Below, in pieces: positions 18,119-26,162 of a stretch of 43,388 nucleotides of DNA. A model generated the notes under the pieces. It did no database searches. It had not been told where the DNA came from and saw only the letters and a program-made list of their open reading frames with translations. A program made the translations under genes and the position numbers. Numbering within the stretch: position 1 is the stretch's first letter; each line of letters begins with the position of its first letter. Source of the stretch: Pseudonocardia sp. CNS-004 (GTDB lineage Bacteria; Actinomycetota; Actinomycetes; Mycobacteriales; Pseudonocardiaceae); assembly GCA_001942185.1 (NCBI GenBank), contig MKJV01000127.1:1-43388 (forward strand). The letters run 5' to 3'.

Positions 18119-19179
18119 CAGACCCACACCTCCTTCGCGACGCGCACGTCCTGGCCGGTGCGTGCGCTCTCCCCGATCGCGAGCGAGATGGCGTGGTCCT
18201 GGCAGCCCTGCGCGAGCGGGTACGGGGGCGGGGCCTCGTCGCGGGCCCACGCCCCGGTCGCCTCGAGGATCGCGGCGACGCCGATGTCGTCCTCGGACAG
18301 GCGCGACCCGCGGAACGGGTTGCGGTAGAGCACCCGGCCGTCGAGGGAGACGTGGTCGAGCTCGTTGCCCTCCAGGTTGAGGTCGATCCCGAGGCGCCGG
18401 TACTGCAGGTGCGACTCGACGGGCGTCTGCGGCTCGGTCAGCCGCACGATGCGGTCGTCCACCAGTTCTCCGGTGGTCCCGCGCACCGCGATCCGCCGGG
18501 CGAGCAGCGGGTTCCACCACTGGTTCTCGGTGAAGTCGTAGAGGCCGTGGCGGCCGTCGCCGAAGTCGAGGGTGGCGATCGTCCTGGTCCGCGGCTCGGG
18601 GCCGGCCTCCGGTCGCCACCCGTCGAAGCCGAGCGGGTCGACGAGCGGGGCGGCGAACGCACGCCCGCAGACCGTGACGTCGTCCATGTCGACGCCCAGG
18701 AGGCCGCGTACGAGCGAGACCGCGTGGTAGAGGTGCGTGGAGCAGACCTGCACCGACGTCGGGTCCCCGATGATCCCCGAGCGCACGGCGGCCAGCCGGG
18801 CGGCGTGGCCGGGCATCAACAGGTACTGCTCGGCCACCTGCACGAGGCCGCTGCTGCCCACGTCGGCCCAGAGGCCGCGCAGGCCGTCCAGGTCGGGGGC
18901 GGGTGGGGTCTCGACGAGCACCGGTACGCCGAGCGCGACGGCCGCGCGGGCCACGTCGGGCATCTGCGGCCACGGCACGGCCGCGGCCACGAAGTCGGGG
19001 CGCTCGCCCGCGAGCAGTTCGTCGAGCGTGCGGAAGGCCGGGATCCCGTCGACGACCTGTTCCGGCCGGCGGCTGACGATGCCGACGGCCCGCAACCGGT
19101 CGGGCGCCGCGGCGGCCATACGGAGAAAGAACCGGCTTCGCTTGCCACTTCCCACCACTGCGAACGTCGTCGGCGCCAT
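18118..19179 (-). CDS. Gfo/Idh/MocA family oxidoreductase
   Basis: About 353 residues. The Rossmann start is TTFAVVGSGKRSRFFLRMA; the family KP-type site is altered to LVETPPAPD, with Glu-Thr in place of the usual Glu-Lys-Pro, so catalysis may differ. The C-terminal alpha/beta domain includes THLYHAVSLVRGLLG and GLYDFTENQWWNPLL. First gene of the minus operon. ATG 19179 is chosen because GGTGG precedes it; ATG 19197 is also possible. Family members oxidise sugars, inositols or related carbonyls with NAD(P). The missing lysine is visible directly. Confidence 0.8.
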   Translation of the reverse strand: MAPTTFAVVGSGKRSRFFLRMAAAAPDRLRAVGIVSRRPEQVVDGIPAFRTLDELLAGERPDFVAAAVPWPQMPDVARAAVALGVPVLVETPPAPDLDGLRGLWADVGSSGLVQVAEQYLLMPGHAARLAAVRSGIIGDPTSVQVCSTHLYHAVSLVRGLLGVDMDDVTVCGRAFAAPLVDPLGFDGWRPEAGPEPRTRTIATLDFGDGRHGLYDFTENQWWNPLLARRIAVRGTTGELVDDRIVRLTEPQTPVESHLQYRRLGIDLNLEGNELDHVSLDGRVLYRNPFRGSRLSEDDIGVAAILEATGAWARDEAPPPYPLAQGCQDHAISLAIGESARTGQDVRVAKEVWV

Positions 19180-19422
19180 TCGGCCACCGTCGTTCATGAT
19201 CGGGCGTACGCGCAAGCCCGATCGTGACCGGATGTCCCGACCGCGGGAATCGTCACTCACCATGCGTTGTGATCTACACCACAAAGGGATCACTCGGACA
19301 AGTCGGAGTAACCCGAACGGGCCAGCCTCGTTTGATCAATTACGCGGACCGTGACTGGGCGACGATGCACAAGTAGTCGGCCGGTCGGGTTCGTCCCTGT
19401 CCGATCAGCTCTGTTGGGTGAC

Positions 19423-20268
19423 ATGTCACAGCACACCGCGCCGCCCGAAGCGGCGCCGTCGCGGGGCACGGGCCCCGGCCCGTCCCGGCGTGGGATCGTC
19501 TTCGGGGCGATCGCCGGGGTCGTCGTCGCGATCGCCGTCGCGCTGGGCTTCACCTTCTTCGGCGGTGGGTCGGGTACCGACCCGTCCTCGGTCGCAGAGG
19601 GTGAGATTCCTCCGGGCGACCTTCCCGTGAGCAGTACCTACACCGAACTGACCGGTGCGCCGGCCGACCCCGACCCCACGGGGATCACCGACGGTCTGGT
19701 CGTGCACCCGATCCGTGAGACCCCGGTGCGCGACGCCCCCGACGGGCGTCCCATCGCTCGAATGGAGACCACGCAGTTCGGCGACACATGGCTCCCCGTG
19801 ATCGCCGAGCAGCCCGGTTGGGTGCAGGTGCTCCTGCCGTCCAAGCCGTCCCAGACCGCTGGCTGGATTCGTGCCGACGACGTGCAGCGCGCCGTCACGC
19901 CCAACGTCATCAAGGTGCACCTGGGTGCGAAGAAGCTCGAACTCGTGCGCGACGGCAACGTCGTGGACGAGTGGTCGGTGGGGATCGGCACGCCCGAGAC
20001 CCCCACACCGACGGGCCGGACGTTCCTGCTGGGGGCGTTCACCAACCCGAACGAGACCTACTCGTCGGTCTTCCTCCCGCTCGGGGTGCACAGCCCGACG
20101 CTGGACAGCTTCGGTGGCGGTCCGGGAACCGTCGCGATCCACGCATGGCCCGATGCGAGCTCCTTCGGCGCCGCCGAGAGCAATGGCTGCATCCGGGTCC
20201 CCGAGGACGCACTGGAACAACTTCGCCAGGTCCCGCTTGGCACGCTCGTGATCATCGATGAGGAATGA
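19423..20268 (+). CDS. L,D-transpeptidase (YkuD domain), membrane-anchored
   Basis: 281 residues. A short cytosolic N-terminus (PSRRG) precedes one transmembrane helix at about 24-46. Next is a Gly/Ser linker, then an SH3-like domain with VHPIRETPVRDAPDGRPI, GDTWLPVIAEQPGWVQVLLPS and GWIRADDVQ. The YkuD domain starts with NVIKVHLGAKKLELVRDG and has the catalytic set IHAWPD...SNGCIRVP, with Cys about residue 256. It forms 3-3 crosslinks or attaches proteins to peptidoglycan outside the membrane. ATG 19423 chosen; a GTG at 19351 would add a non-membrane leader. The next gene follows after 15 bases and probably shares the transcript. Confidence 0.9.
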   Translation: MSQHTAPPEAAPSRGTGPGPSRRGIVFGAIAGVVVAIAVALGFTFFGGGSGTDPSSVAEGEIPPGDLPVSSTYTELTGAPADPDPTGITDGLVVHPIRETPVRDAPDGRPIARMETTQFGDTWLPVIAEQPGWVQVLLPSKPSQTAGWIRADDVQRAVTPNVIKVHLGAKKLELVRDGNVVDEWSVGIGTPETPTPTGRTFLLGAFTNPNETYSSVFLPLGVHSPTLDSFGGGPGTVAIHAWPDASSFGAAESNGCIRVPEDALEQLRQVPLGTLVIIDEE

Positions 20269-20283
20269 GGGGTTAGCACCACA

Positions 20284-21237
20284 GTGAAGACGAAGAAGCT
20301 CGCCGGTGCGGCAGCGGTCGGGGCCGTCACCGCGGTCACGACCCTGCTGCTCGGCGCGACGCCCGCGTTCGCACAGGACGACGACTCGAAGGGCGACAGC
20401 GCCTTCGCGCTCTCGGCTTCCGGGCTCATCGACATCAACCCGATCTCCTCCGTGGAGTCCACCGACGGTGCGCTCGTCCACGACGAGCTCCTCTCGATCG
20501 GTGACGTCGCCGGCGAGTACGAGGACGACCTCGCCGTCGGGCTGCTCACGTCGGAGGCGGAGTCGAACCGCTCCGAGACCGTCGTCAAGGAGGTCAACCT
20601 CCTCGGCATCCTGAAGGCCGACGTCATCCGCACCTGGTGCGACGGTGGCGAGGGTGGCCTGCAGATCGTCAACGGCTCCGTCCTCGGGCAGAAGCTGCCC
20701 GACACCTCGGTGCCCGGCAAGACCCTCGACGTCTCGCCGCTGGTCAAGCTGTCGCTGAACGACCAGGCGCGCAACACCGACGGCTCGCTGTCGGTCACCG
20801 GCATCGAGCTGACCGTGCTCCCCGCCCCGGAGCTCGCGGACTCGGACGAGCCGCTCTCCGAGTCGGAGAAGGCCGCCCTGCCGCTCGTCGGCGACCTGCT
20901 GGGCAAGGAGCTCCCGGTGAACACCGACACCGTCGGTGGCCTCGTCGGCGAGCTCGGTGGCCTCGCCACCGGCGGTGACCTCCAGAAGATCACCATCGGC
21001 AACGCCACCTGCCAGGAGGGCTCTGCCTCCGGCGACAACGAGAACGCCGGCAGCGACGGCGACGACAACAACGGCTCGTCGAACGACGACGACGGTGACG
21101 ACAACGGCTCGTCGAACGACAACGACAACGACGGTGACGACGACGGCGACGCCGGCAACGGTGGCGACTCCGACGTCAAGGCGGACACCGCTCCGGCTCC
21201 GTCCGTGGTGAAGGCCGCCCTCCCGGTGACCGGCTGA
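20284..21237 (+). CDS. Secreted choice-of-anchor-P-type protein ending in LPVTG
   Basis: 317 residues, GTG start after GAGG. Signal peptide: KTKKLAGAAAVGAVTAVTTL, then a cleavage site after AFA. The globular domain (ALSASGLIDINPI, VKEVNLLGILKADVI, GSLSVTGIELTVL, ITIGNATC) fits the actinobacterial choice-of-anchor P family. A 60-residue Asp/Asn/Ser/Gly-rich linker follows, with a 33-base repeat near 21073-21138. The protein ends exactly at ALPVTG, with no hydrophobic segment or basic tail, unlike a sortase substrate. The upstream transpeptidase may provide its wall attachment (inference). Confidence 0.78.
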   Translation: MKTKKLAGAAAVGAVTAVTTLLLGATPAFAQDDDSKGDSAFALSASGLIDINPISSVESTDGALVHDELLSIGDVAGEYEDDLAVGLLTSEAESNRSETVVKEVNLLGILKADVIRTWCDGGEGGLQIVNGSVLGQKLPDTSVPGKTLDVSPLVKLSLNDQARNTDGSLSVTGIELTVLPAPELADSDEPLSESEKAALPLVGDLLGKELPVNTDTVGGLVGELGGLATGGDLQKITIGNATCQEGSASGDNENAGSDGDDNNGSSNDDDGDDNGSSNDNDNDGDDDGDAGNGGDSDVKADTAPAPSVVKAALPVTG

Positions 21238-21265
21238 CACGCAGTACCTGAGACACCCTCGCGAC

Positions 21266-21290
21266 GGGCGGGAGCCATCGGCTCCCGCCC
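21266..21290 (+). terminator. Strong hairpin terminator
   Basis: Perfect 11-base arms GGGCGGGAGCC and GGCTCCCGCCC with a 3-base loop, followed by GTTGTGCTTT. It lies 28 bases after the stop of the LPVTG protein and 23 before the convergent RsbW-like stop, so it can serve both directions. Confidence 0.88.
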
Positions 21291-21313
21291 GTTGTGCTTT
21301 CCGGGTGCGGCTC

Positions 21314-21724
21314 TCAGGCGTCGGGGAGGCGCCAGCGCATCGCGACGCTCGTGCCGGCCGCGGCGCGCCGCACGTCGACGTGCTCGGCCAGGCCCGCGAT
21401 GAGCACGAGTCCGCGCCCGCGCCAGCCGGGGTCCTGCGGCGGTGTGCGCCATCTGCCGTGGTCCCGCACCACGACCCGGACCTCGCCGTGATCGCATTCC
21501 GCGTCCAGCTCGGCGTCACCGCCGCCGTCGGGGTAGGCGTGGTCGGCGACGTTCGCCAACGCCTCGTGGGTGGCCAGCACGATGTCGTCGACGGCGTCGG
21601 CGGGCAGGCCGAGCCGCCCGGCCCACCTCGCCACCTGGGTGCGGACCTCACGCAGGCGAGACGGCAGGGACGCCGCGGCGAGACGCAGCCGCAACGGCCG
21701 CGGCCCGTGGACGAGCGCAGGCAT
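21314..21724 (-). CDS. RsbW-like HATPase (anti-sigma/serine kinase family)
   Basis: 136 residues. GHKL ATPase landmarks: VDDIVLATHEALANVADHAY is the N-box with Glu and Asn, RVVVRDHGRW the G1 box, and GRGLVLIAGLAEHVDV the G2 region. Actinobacterial single-domain proteins of this type act as anti-sigma factors or as regulators paired with PP2C phosphatases. No partner STAS protein, sigma factor or phosphatase is next to it. ATG 21724; convergent with the envelope pair, divergent from the DMT transporter. Confidence 0.85.
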   Translation of the reverse strand: MPALVHGPRPLRLRLAAASLPSRLREVRTQVARWAGRLGLPADAVDDIVLATHEALANVADHAYPDGGGDAELDAECDHGEVRVVVRDHGRWRTPPQDPGWRGRGLVLIAGLAEHVDVRRAAAGTSVAMRWRLPDA

Positions 21725-21840
21725 CGATCACTCTCCGGTCGTGTATCTGCCAAGCAGATGCCAGAGGCATACCCGCGGGCACGGCGGTCTACCGGACCGG
21801 ATCGGGTAAGGATTTCGCCGGAAGGGTGTTGGGGGATGGT

Positions 21841-22758
21841 GTGGATCGACCTGGGAGAACCCCCGACCGCACCTGGTTGATCGCCGTCGCGGCCGCCATG
21901 TGGGGCACCGACGGCCTGTTGCGGCAGCCACTCGCGGGCCAGCTGCCCGCCGCCACCGTCGTGTTCTGGGAACACCTGCTGATCGTGGTGGTCCTGGTGC
22001 CGTTCGTGCCGTCCGCGGTGCGGGCCTTCCGATCGGCGAGCAGGCGGGAGCGGGTGGCGCTGCTGCTGATCGGCGCGGGGGCGTCCGCGGTGGCCACGGC
22101 GCTGTTCACACAGGCGTTCCGCTACGGCGATCCGGTCACCCCGCTCGTCCTGCAGAAGCTGCAGCCGGTCATCGCGGTGGTCGCGGCGGCCCTGCTGCTG
22201 GGCGAGCGGATGCGCCGCGGCTACTGGATGTTCGCCGTGCCCGCGCTCGTCGGGGCCTGGCTGATGGCCTTCGCCGACCCGTTCTCGGCGGCGCCGCAGG
22301 CCGTCACCGCCGCCCTGCTGGCCGTGGCCGCAGCGGCGCTGTGGGCCATCGGCACCGTCCTCGGCCGCATGGTCAGCGTGCGGATCTCCAGCCGTGACGT
22401 CACCGTGCTGCGGTTCGCCATCGGTCTGCCGGCCAGCGCCGTCGTCCTGCTCGCGCAGGGCGCCCCGGTCGCGGTCACGGGAGCCCAGCTCGGCCCGCTG
22501 GTGCTGCTCGCGCTGGTGCCGGGCCTGCTCGGGCTGACGCTCTACTACATCGGACTGCGGTCCACCGCCGCGGCGCGCGCCACCCTCGCCGAGCTCGCGT
22601 TCCCGGTGACGGCCGCGCTCATCGGCGTCGGGCTGCTCGGCACCCACCTGGAGCCGAGCCAGTGGCTCGGGCTGCTCGTCGTGGTGGCCTCGGTCACGGC
22701 GTTGGGCCTGCGCGAGCGCTCCCGCCGCCCGGTGGTCGAGGTGGAGGCGGCGGCGTAG
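21841..22758 (+). CDS. EamA/DMT-family transporter
   Basis: 305 residues, ten predicted transmembrane helices in two EamA repeats. The first starts at WLIAVAAAMWGTDGLLRQPL and has the conserved QAFRYGDPVTPLVLQKLQPVIAVVAAALLLGERM block. The second reads ALLAVAAAALWAIGTVLGRM and ends STAAARATLAELAFPVTAALIGVGLLG. The group exports amino acids, nucleotide precursors or other metabolites. GTG 21841 with GGGGGA upstream is the likely start; alternative in-frame GTG and TTG lie at 21826-21829. Intact. Confidence 0.86.
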   Translation: MDRPGRTPDRTWLIAVAAAMWGTDGLLRQPLAGQLPAATVVFWEHLLIVVVLVPFVPSAVRAFRSASRRERVALLLIGAGASAVATALFTQAFRYGDPVTPLVLQKLQPVIAVVAAALLLGERMRRGYWMFAVPALVGAWLMAFADPFSAAPQAVTAALLAVAAAALWAIGTVLGRMVSVRISSRDVTVLRFAIGLPASAVVLLAQGAPVAVTGAQLGPLVLLALVPGLLGLTLYYIGLRSTAAARATLAELAFPVTAALIGVGLLGTHLEPSQWLGLLVVVASVTALGLRERSRRPVVEVEAAA

Positions 22759-22773
22759 CCCCGCCCCAGCCGA

Positions 22774-23137
22774 CTACGTGCGGCCCGATCGGAACGCGTC
22801 GAGGACGCGGCGCTCCCGTTTCGTCGCGCCCGGCGCCGCGGTCGCGGCGGGCCACCGGAATCGCGGCCTCCGGGGGAGGGGCGGGAGTGCGGTCGATGTA
22901 GCACGTGGCCGCGTCGGCGGCACCCACCCGTTTCTGGATCACGCGGACGACCTCGACCACCCGCGTCCGGTCCTGCACCCTGGCCCTGATCTCGTCGCCG
23001 GGGTGCACCGGGGTGGCCGCCTTCGCCGGGCGGTCGTTGACCCGTACGTGCCCGCCCCGGCAGGCTGCCGCGGCGTCCGGCCGGGTCTTGGTCAGCCGGA
23101 CCGCCCACAGCCAGCGGTCCAGTCGCGTCGACTCCAC
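22774..23137 (-). CDS. S4-domain RNA-binding protein, Hsp15-like (frameshifted)
   Basis: About 121 residues. The S4 domain occupies residues 3-60: TRLDRWLWAVRLTKTRPDAAAACRGGHVRVND. Next is a beta-rich part with GDEIRARVQDRTRVVEVVRVI, then the conserved tail DRGAGR. The expected PTKRERRVLDAFRSGRT tail is found in another frame if two bases are missing near 22835. Hsp15-like proteins bind stalled 50S-peptidyl-tRNA complexes in E. coli; the actinobacterial role is inferred. It is convergent with the DMT transporter gene. Confidence 0.83.
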
Positions 23138-23152
23138 GCCTCCGATGATGCT

Positions 23153-23927
23153 CTACCGGGCGAACCGGAATTCCACCTCGCCGAGCTCCCCGAAGTCGGC
23201 GCGCACCTCGTCGCCGGGTCCGACCGGCACGGGCGCGGTGGTCGTTCCCGTCGTCACGAGCTCGCCCGCGCGGAGCGTGCGGCCGTGGCGGCGCAGGTCC
23301 TCGGCCAGCCAGACGAGGGCGTTGCGCGGGTCGCCCAGCACGTTGCCGCCGCTGCCGTCGCGGCCCGCTCCCCGTTGATCCACACCGCTGTCTCCCACGT
23401 GGCCAGGTCGTGCTCGGCCCAGCCGGGCACCTCCGGCCCGCACACGAACCGGCTCGCGCAGGCGCAGTCGGCGATCAGCTGCGGTGCGCCGACGACCTCG
23501 AAGCGGGTGAACCGCGAGTCGGGCACCTCGACGGCCAGGTGTAGCCCGTCGACCGCGGCGAGGATCTCGTCCCGGCCCGCACCGGGTGCGACGTCGGCGC
23601 CATCAGGTAGGCGAACTCGGCCTCGACCACCCGCATGTGCATGTCGTCGCTGGGGAGCACGTCACCCGGGTCGTGGCGGAACCGCTCGAACAGCGGGCCG
23701 GGCAGCGGGCCGGTCACCCCGATGTGGGCCTGCCCCGCCGCCGTGGTGGCCGCGATCTTCCAGCCGTACGTGCGCCCGGCGTGCCTGCCGATCGCGAGCT
23801 GGGCGGCGAAGCCCTCCGCGTCGTCGCGGGGCCGGGCGTCGTCGGGGAGCTCGCCGAGCCGCTCACCCGAGGTCCAGGCGGCCCAGAGGGCATCCGCGGC
23901 GCGGCGGGCACGGTTCTCGTCAGGCAT
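23153..23927 (-). CDS. 2-oxopent-4-enoate hydratase/FAH-family protein (two frame breaks)
   Basis: About 258 residues once single bases are restored near 23610 and 23365. Seen over three frames: ARRAADALWAAWTSGERLGEL, YGWKIAATTAAGQAHIG, VEAEFAYLM (acidic metal ligands of the FAH fold), LHLAVEVPDSRF, LIADCACASRFVCGPEV, and GDPRNALVWLAEDL. The tail is LVTTGTTTAPVPVGPGDEVRADFGELGEVEF. This is the MhpD/decarboxylase group of meta-cleavage pathways. ATG 23927 overlaps the malQ stop; ATG 23936 is also possible. There are no other catechol-pathway genes here. Confidence 0.82.
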
Positions 23928-25884
23928 GTCCTCCATCCTTCCCGTCACGGTGCCTGCGCACCTCGTCGACCACGGCACGCACGCGCGGGTCGGCGCGCAG
24001 CTCCTCGAGGCTGACCGGCAGTGGGAGCCGCCAGTTCGGGTACTCGTCCACGGTGCCCGGCAGGTTGGGCTGGCGCACTTCACCGACCACGTCGTACGGC
24101 GACACGAGCACCATGCGCGACCGGCTGCGCGCCAGCAGCGCGTGCATCGCGACGACGATCTGCTCCTCATCGGGATCCGGCCCGTCGATCAGTCCCTGCG
24201 CCCGGAGCAGGTCCACCATTTCCCGCCGCTCGCGCGCGGCCTTCGCCTCCTCGGCCCCGACGTCGTCGAGCAGCCCGAGCTCGGCACGCACCCGGACGTG
24301 CTCGCCGCGCAGGAACCCGGCGGCCGTGGGGAGGTCGTGGGTCGAGACCGTCGCCACCGAATCCTCCGGCCACTCCTGCGGCGGCAGCAGCGGCTGCCCG
24401 GGCGCGTCGACGTCGCGGGTGAACCAGAGCACCGACGAGCCGAGCACGTTCCGTTCCGCGATGCCCTCGGTGACCTCGGGCTCGACGGTGCCGAGATCCT
24501 CGCCGACCACGAGCGCCCCGGCGTGGTGGGCCTCGAGGGTGAGCACGGCGAGCATGACGTCGGAGTCGTAGTGCACGTACGTGCCGCGGTCCGGGCTCTC
24601 CCCCGGCGGCACCCACCACAGCCGCCACAGGCCGGCCACGTGGTCGATGCGCAGCCCGTCGGCCTGCCGGAGGAGCGCGCGCAGCAGGTCGCGGTACGCC
24701 GCGTAACCGGTGGCGTCGAGCCGGTCGGGCCGCCACGGCGGCAGGCCCCAGTCCTGCCCCTGCTGGCTGAACGCGTCCGGCGGGGCGCCGACCCGCACGC
24801 CCTGCGCCAGCACGTCCTGCAGGGCCCAGCCGTCGGCGCCTCCGGGTCGCAGCCGACGGCGAGGTCGTGCACCACCCGGACCCCGACCGCCCGCGCCGCG
24901 TCCCGCACGGCCGCGAGCTGGTCCTGCACCTGCGCCTGCACCCACGTGTGGAACGCGACGCGTGGGCCGAGCTCGTCCTGGCGGCGGCGACGTCCGGGCC
25001 GTCCGGCCGGTGCAGGCCCCGCGGCCACCGGCTCCAGCGCGCGCCGTACCGCTCCGCGAGCGCGCAGTAGGTGGCGAACTCCACCACGTCGGCCCCGCGC
25101 CGCCGGGCTCCGGCCTGCCCTCGCTGCGCCACAGCAGCTCCAGCGCCGCGCGCTTCGCGGCCCACACCCGGTCGTGCTCGATCCGGCCGCCCGCGAGCTC
25201 CGGCCGCAGCGCGTCGACCTCCGCCCGGCTCGTCGCGTCGGCCCGCGCGTAGGCGGGGACGTCGGTGATCCGCAGGGCGAGCGGGGTGCCGAAGCGCCTG
25301 CTGGACGGCGTGTAGGGCGACGGCTGCACCGGGGGCACCGGGGTGATCGCGTGCAGCGGGTTGAGGAGCACGGCCCCGGCTCCGTGCTCGGCGCCGGTCC
25401 ACGCCGTGAACGTGCGCAGGTCGCCGAGGTCCCCGATCCCCCACGAGCCCGCCGACAGGAGTGCGTACAGCTGCAGCATCCAGCCCCAGTCCCGCCGGGG
25501 CCGCGGCAGCGCAGGCGGCGCCACGACGACCGTGACCTCCTGGTCCGCGAGCTCCAACCGGTACCAGCCCGGCTCCAGGCCCGCCGGGATCTCGGTGACC
25601 TCCCGCCTGCCACCCGCGGCGTCGACCAGCACGCCGGCAGCGGGAAGGGGGCGGGCACGGTCGGTGCGCGCCGCGATCGTGCCGGGCAGCCGCCCGCCTG
25701 CCTCCCTGTGACGTGCCTCCGCGAGCGCGTCACGCCGCGCGCCGTGGCTGCCGGCGTCGACGTCGAGCAGGCCCAGCACCCGGACCACGACCTCCGGATC
25801 CACCTGGACCGGCCGCCGGTCCCCGTCGCGATAGCTCGTGGCCACACCGTGCGCGGCCGCCAGTTCGATCAGCTCGCTGTCCAC
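23920..25884 (-). CDS. malQ: 4-alpha-glucanotransferase MalQ (three frame breaks)
   Basis: About 655 residues after three single-base losses (near 25095, 24985 and 24845). GH77 features: WGWMLQLYALLSAGSWGIGDLGDL, LLNPLHA, SPYTPSSRRF, VAFHTWVQAQVQDQL, VGVRVVHDLAVG, QDWGLPPWRPD, LRIDHVAGLWRLWWVP (with the catalytic-region Asp), VVGEDLGTVEPEV and STHDLPTAAGF. It moves alpha-1,4-glucan segments in maltodextrin and glycogen metabolism. GTG 25884 is chosen because GGGAAGGGAG precedes it. It overlaps the FAH-type gene by 8 bases. Confidence 0.9.
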   Translation of the reverse strand: MDSELIELAAAHGVATSYRDGDRRPVQVDPEVVVRVLGLLDVDAGSHGARRDALAEARHREAGGRLPGTIAARTDRARPLPAAGVLVDAAGGRREVTEIPAGLEPGWYRLELADQEVTVVVAPPALPRPRRDWGWMLQLYALLSAGSWGIGDLGDLRTFTAWTGAEHGAGAVLLNPLHAITPVPPVQPSPYTPSSRRFGTPLALRITDVPAYARADATSRAEVDALRPELAGGRIEHDRVWAAKRAALELLWRSEGRPEPGGAGPTWWSSPPTARSRSGTARAGAGGRGACTGRTARTSPPPGRARPTRRVPHVGAGAGAGPARGRAGRGAGGRGPGGARPRRRLRPGGADGWALQDVLAQGVRVGAPPDAFSQQGQDWGLPPWRPDRLDATGYAAYRDLLRALLRQADGLRIDHVAGLWRLWWVPPGESPDRGTYVHYDSDVMLAVLTLEAHHAGALVVGEDLGTVEPEVTEGIAERNVLGSSVLWFTRDVDAPGQPLLPPQEWPEDSVATVSTHDLPTAAGFLRGEHVRVRAELGLLDDVGAEEAKAARERREMVDLLRAQGLIDGPDPDEEQIVVAMHALLARSRSRMVLVSPYDVVGEVRQPNLPGTVDEYPNWRLPLPVSLEELRADPRVRAVVDEVRRHRDGKDGGHA

Positions 25885-26162
25885 CCGGCTCCCTTCCCCG
25901 TTCCCGGCCAAGGATGCCGGATCGGTGAATGATCACTCTTTGGCCCGTGACCTGCAGCAACACGCTCCCTACTGCTCCGGGCCCAGATCAGGATCAGGTG
26001 CTAGGTTCGCTCCGGCGGGCTCCCGCAGGGCAGGGCGGTCCACCACCGTCCCCAGGCGCCGGACACCCGCAGCGGGTGAAGGCGGACGCGGAGCGGAGAG
26101 CGCCGGGACATGACAGAGCTGGTGGGCGGGGCACGCACACGGCGCCCCATGGGGGGAGCGCC

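Noticed and set aside
19426..22647. Very long minus-strand open frame (over 1000 codons) across the transpeptidase, LPVTG protein and transporter genes
   Set aside because: It is the antisense shadow of well-supported plus-strand genes; composition is Arg/Gly/Asp-rich with no domain, and similar shadows are common at this GC content.
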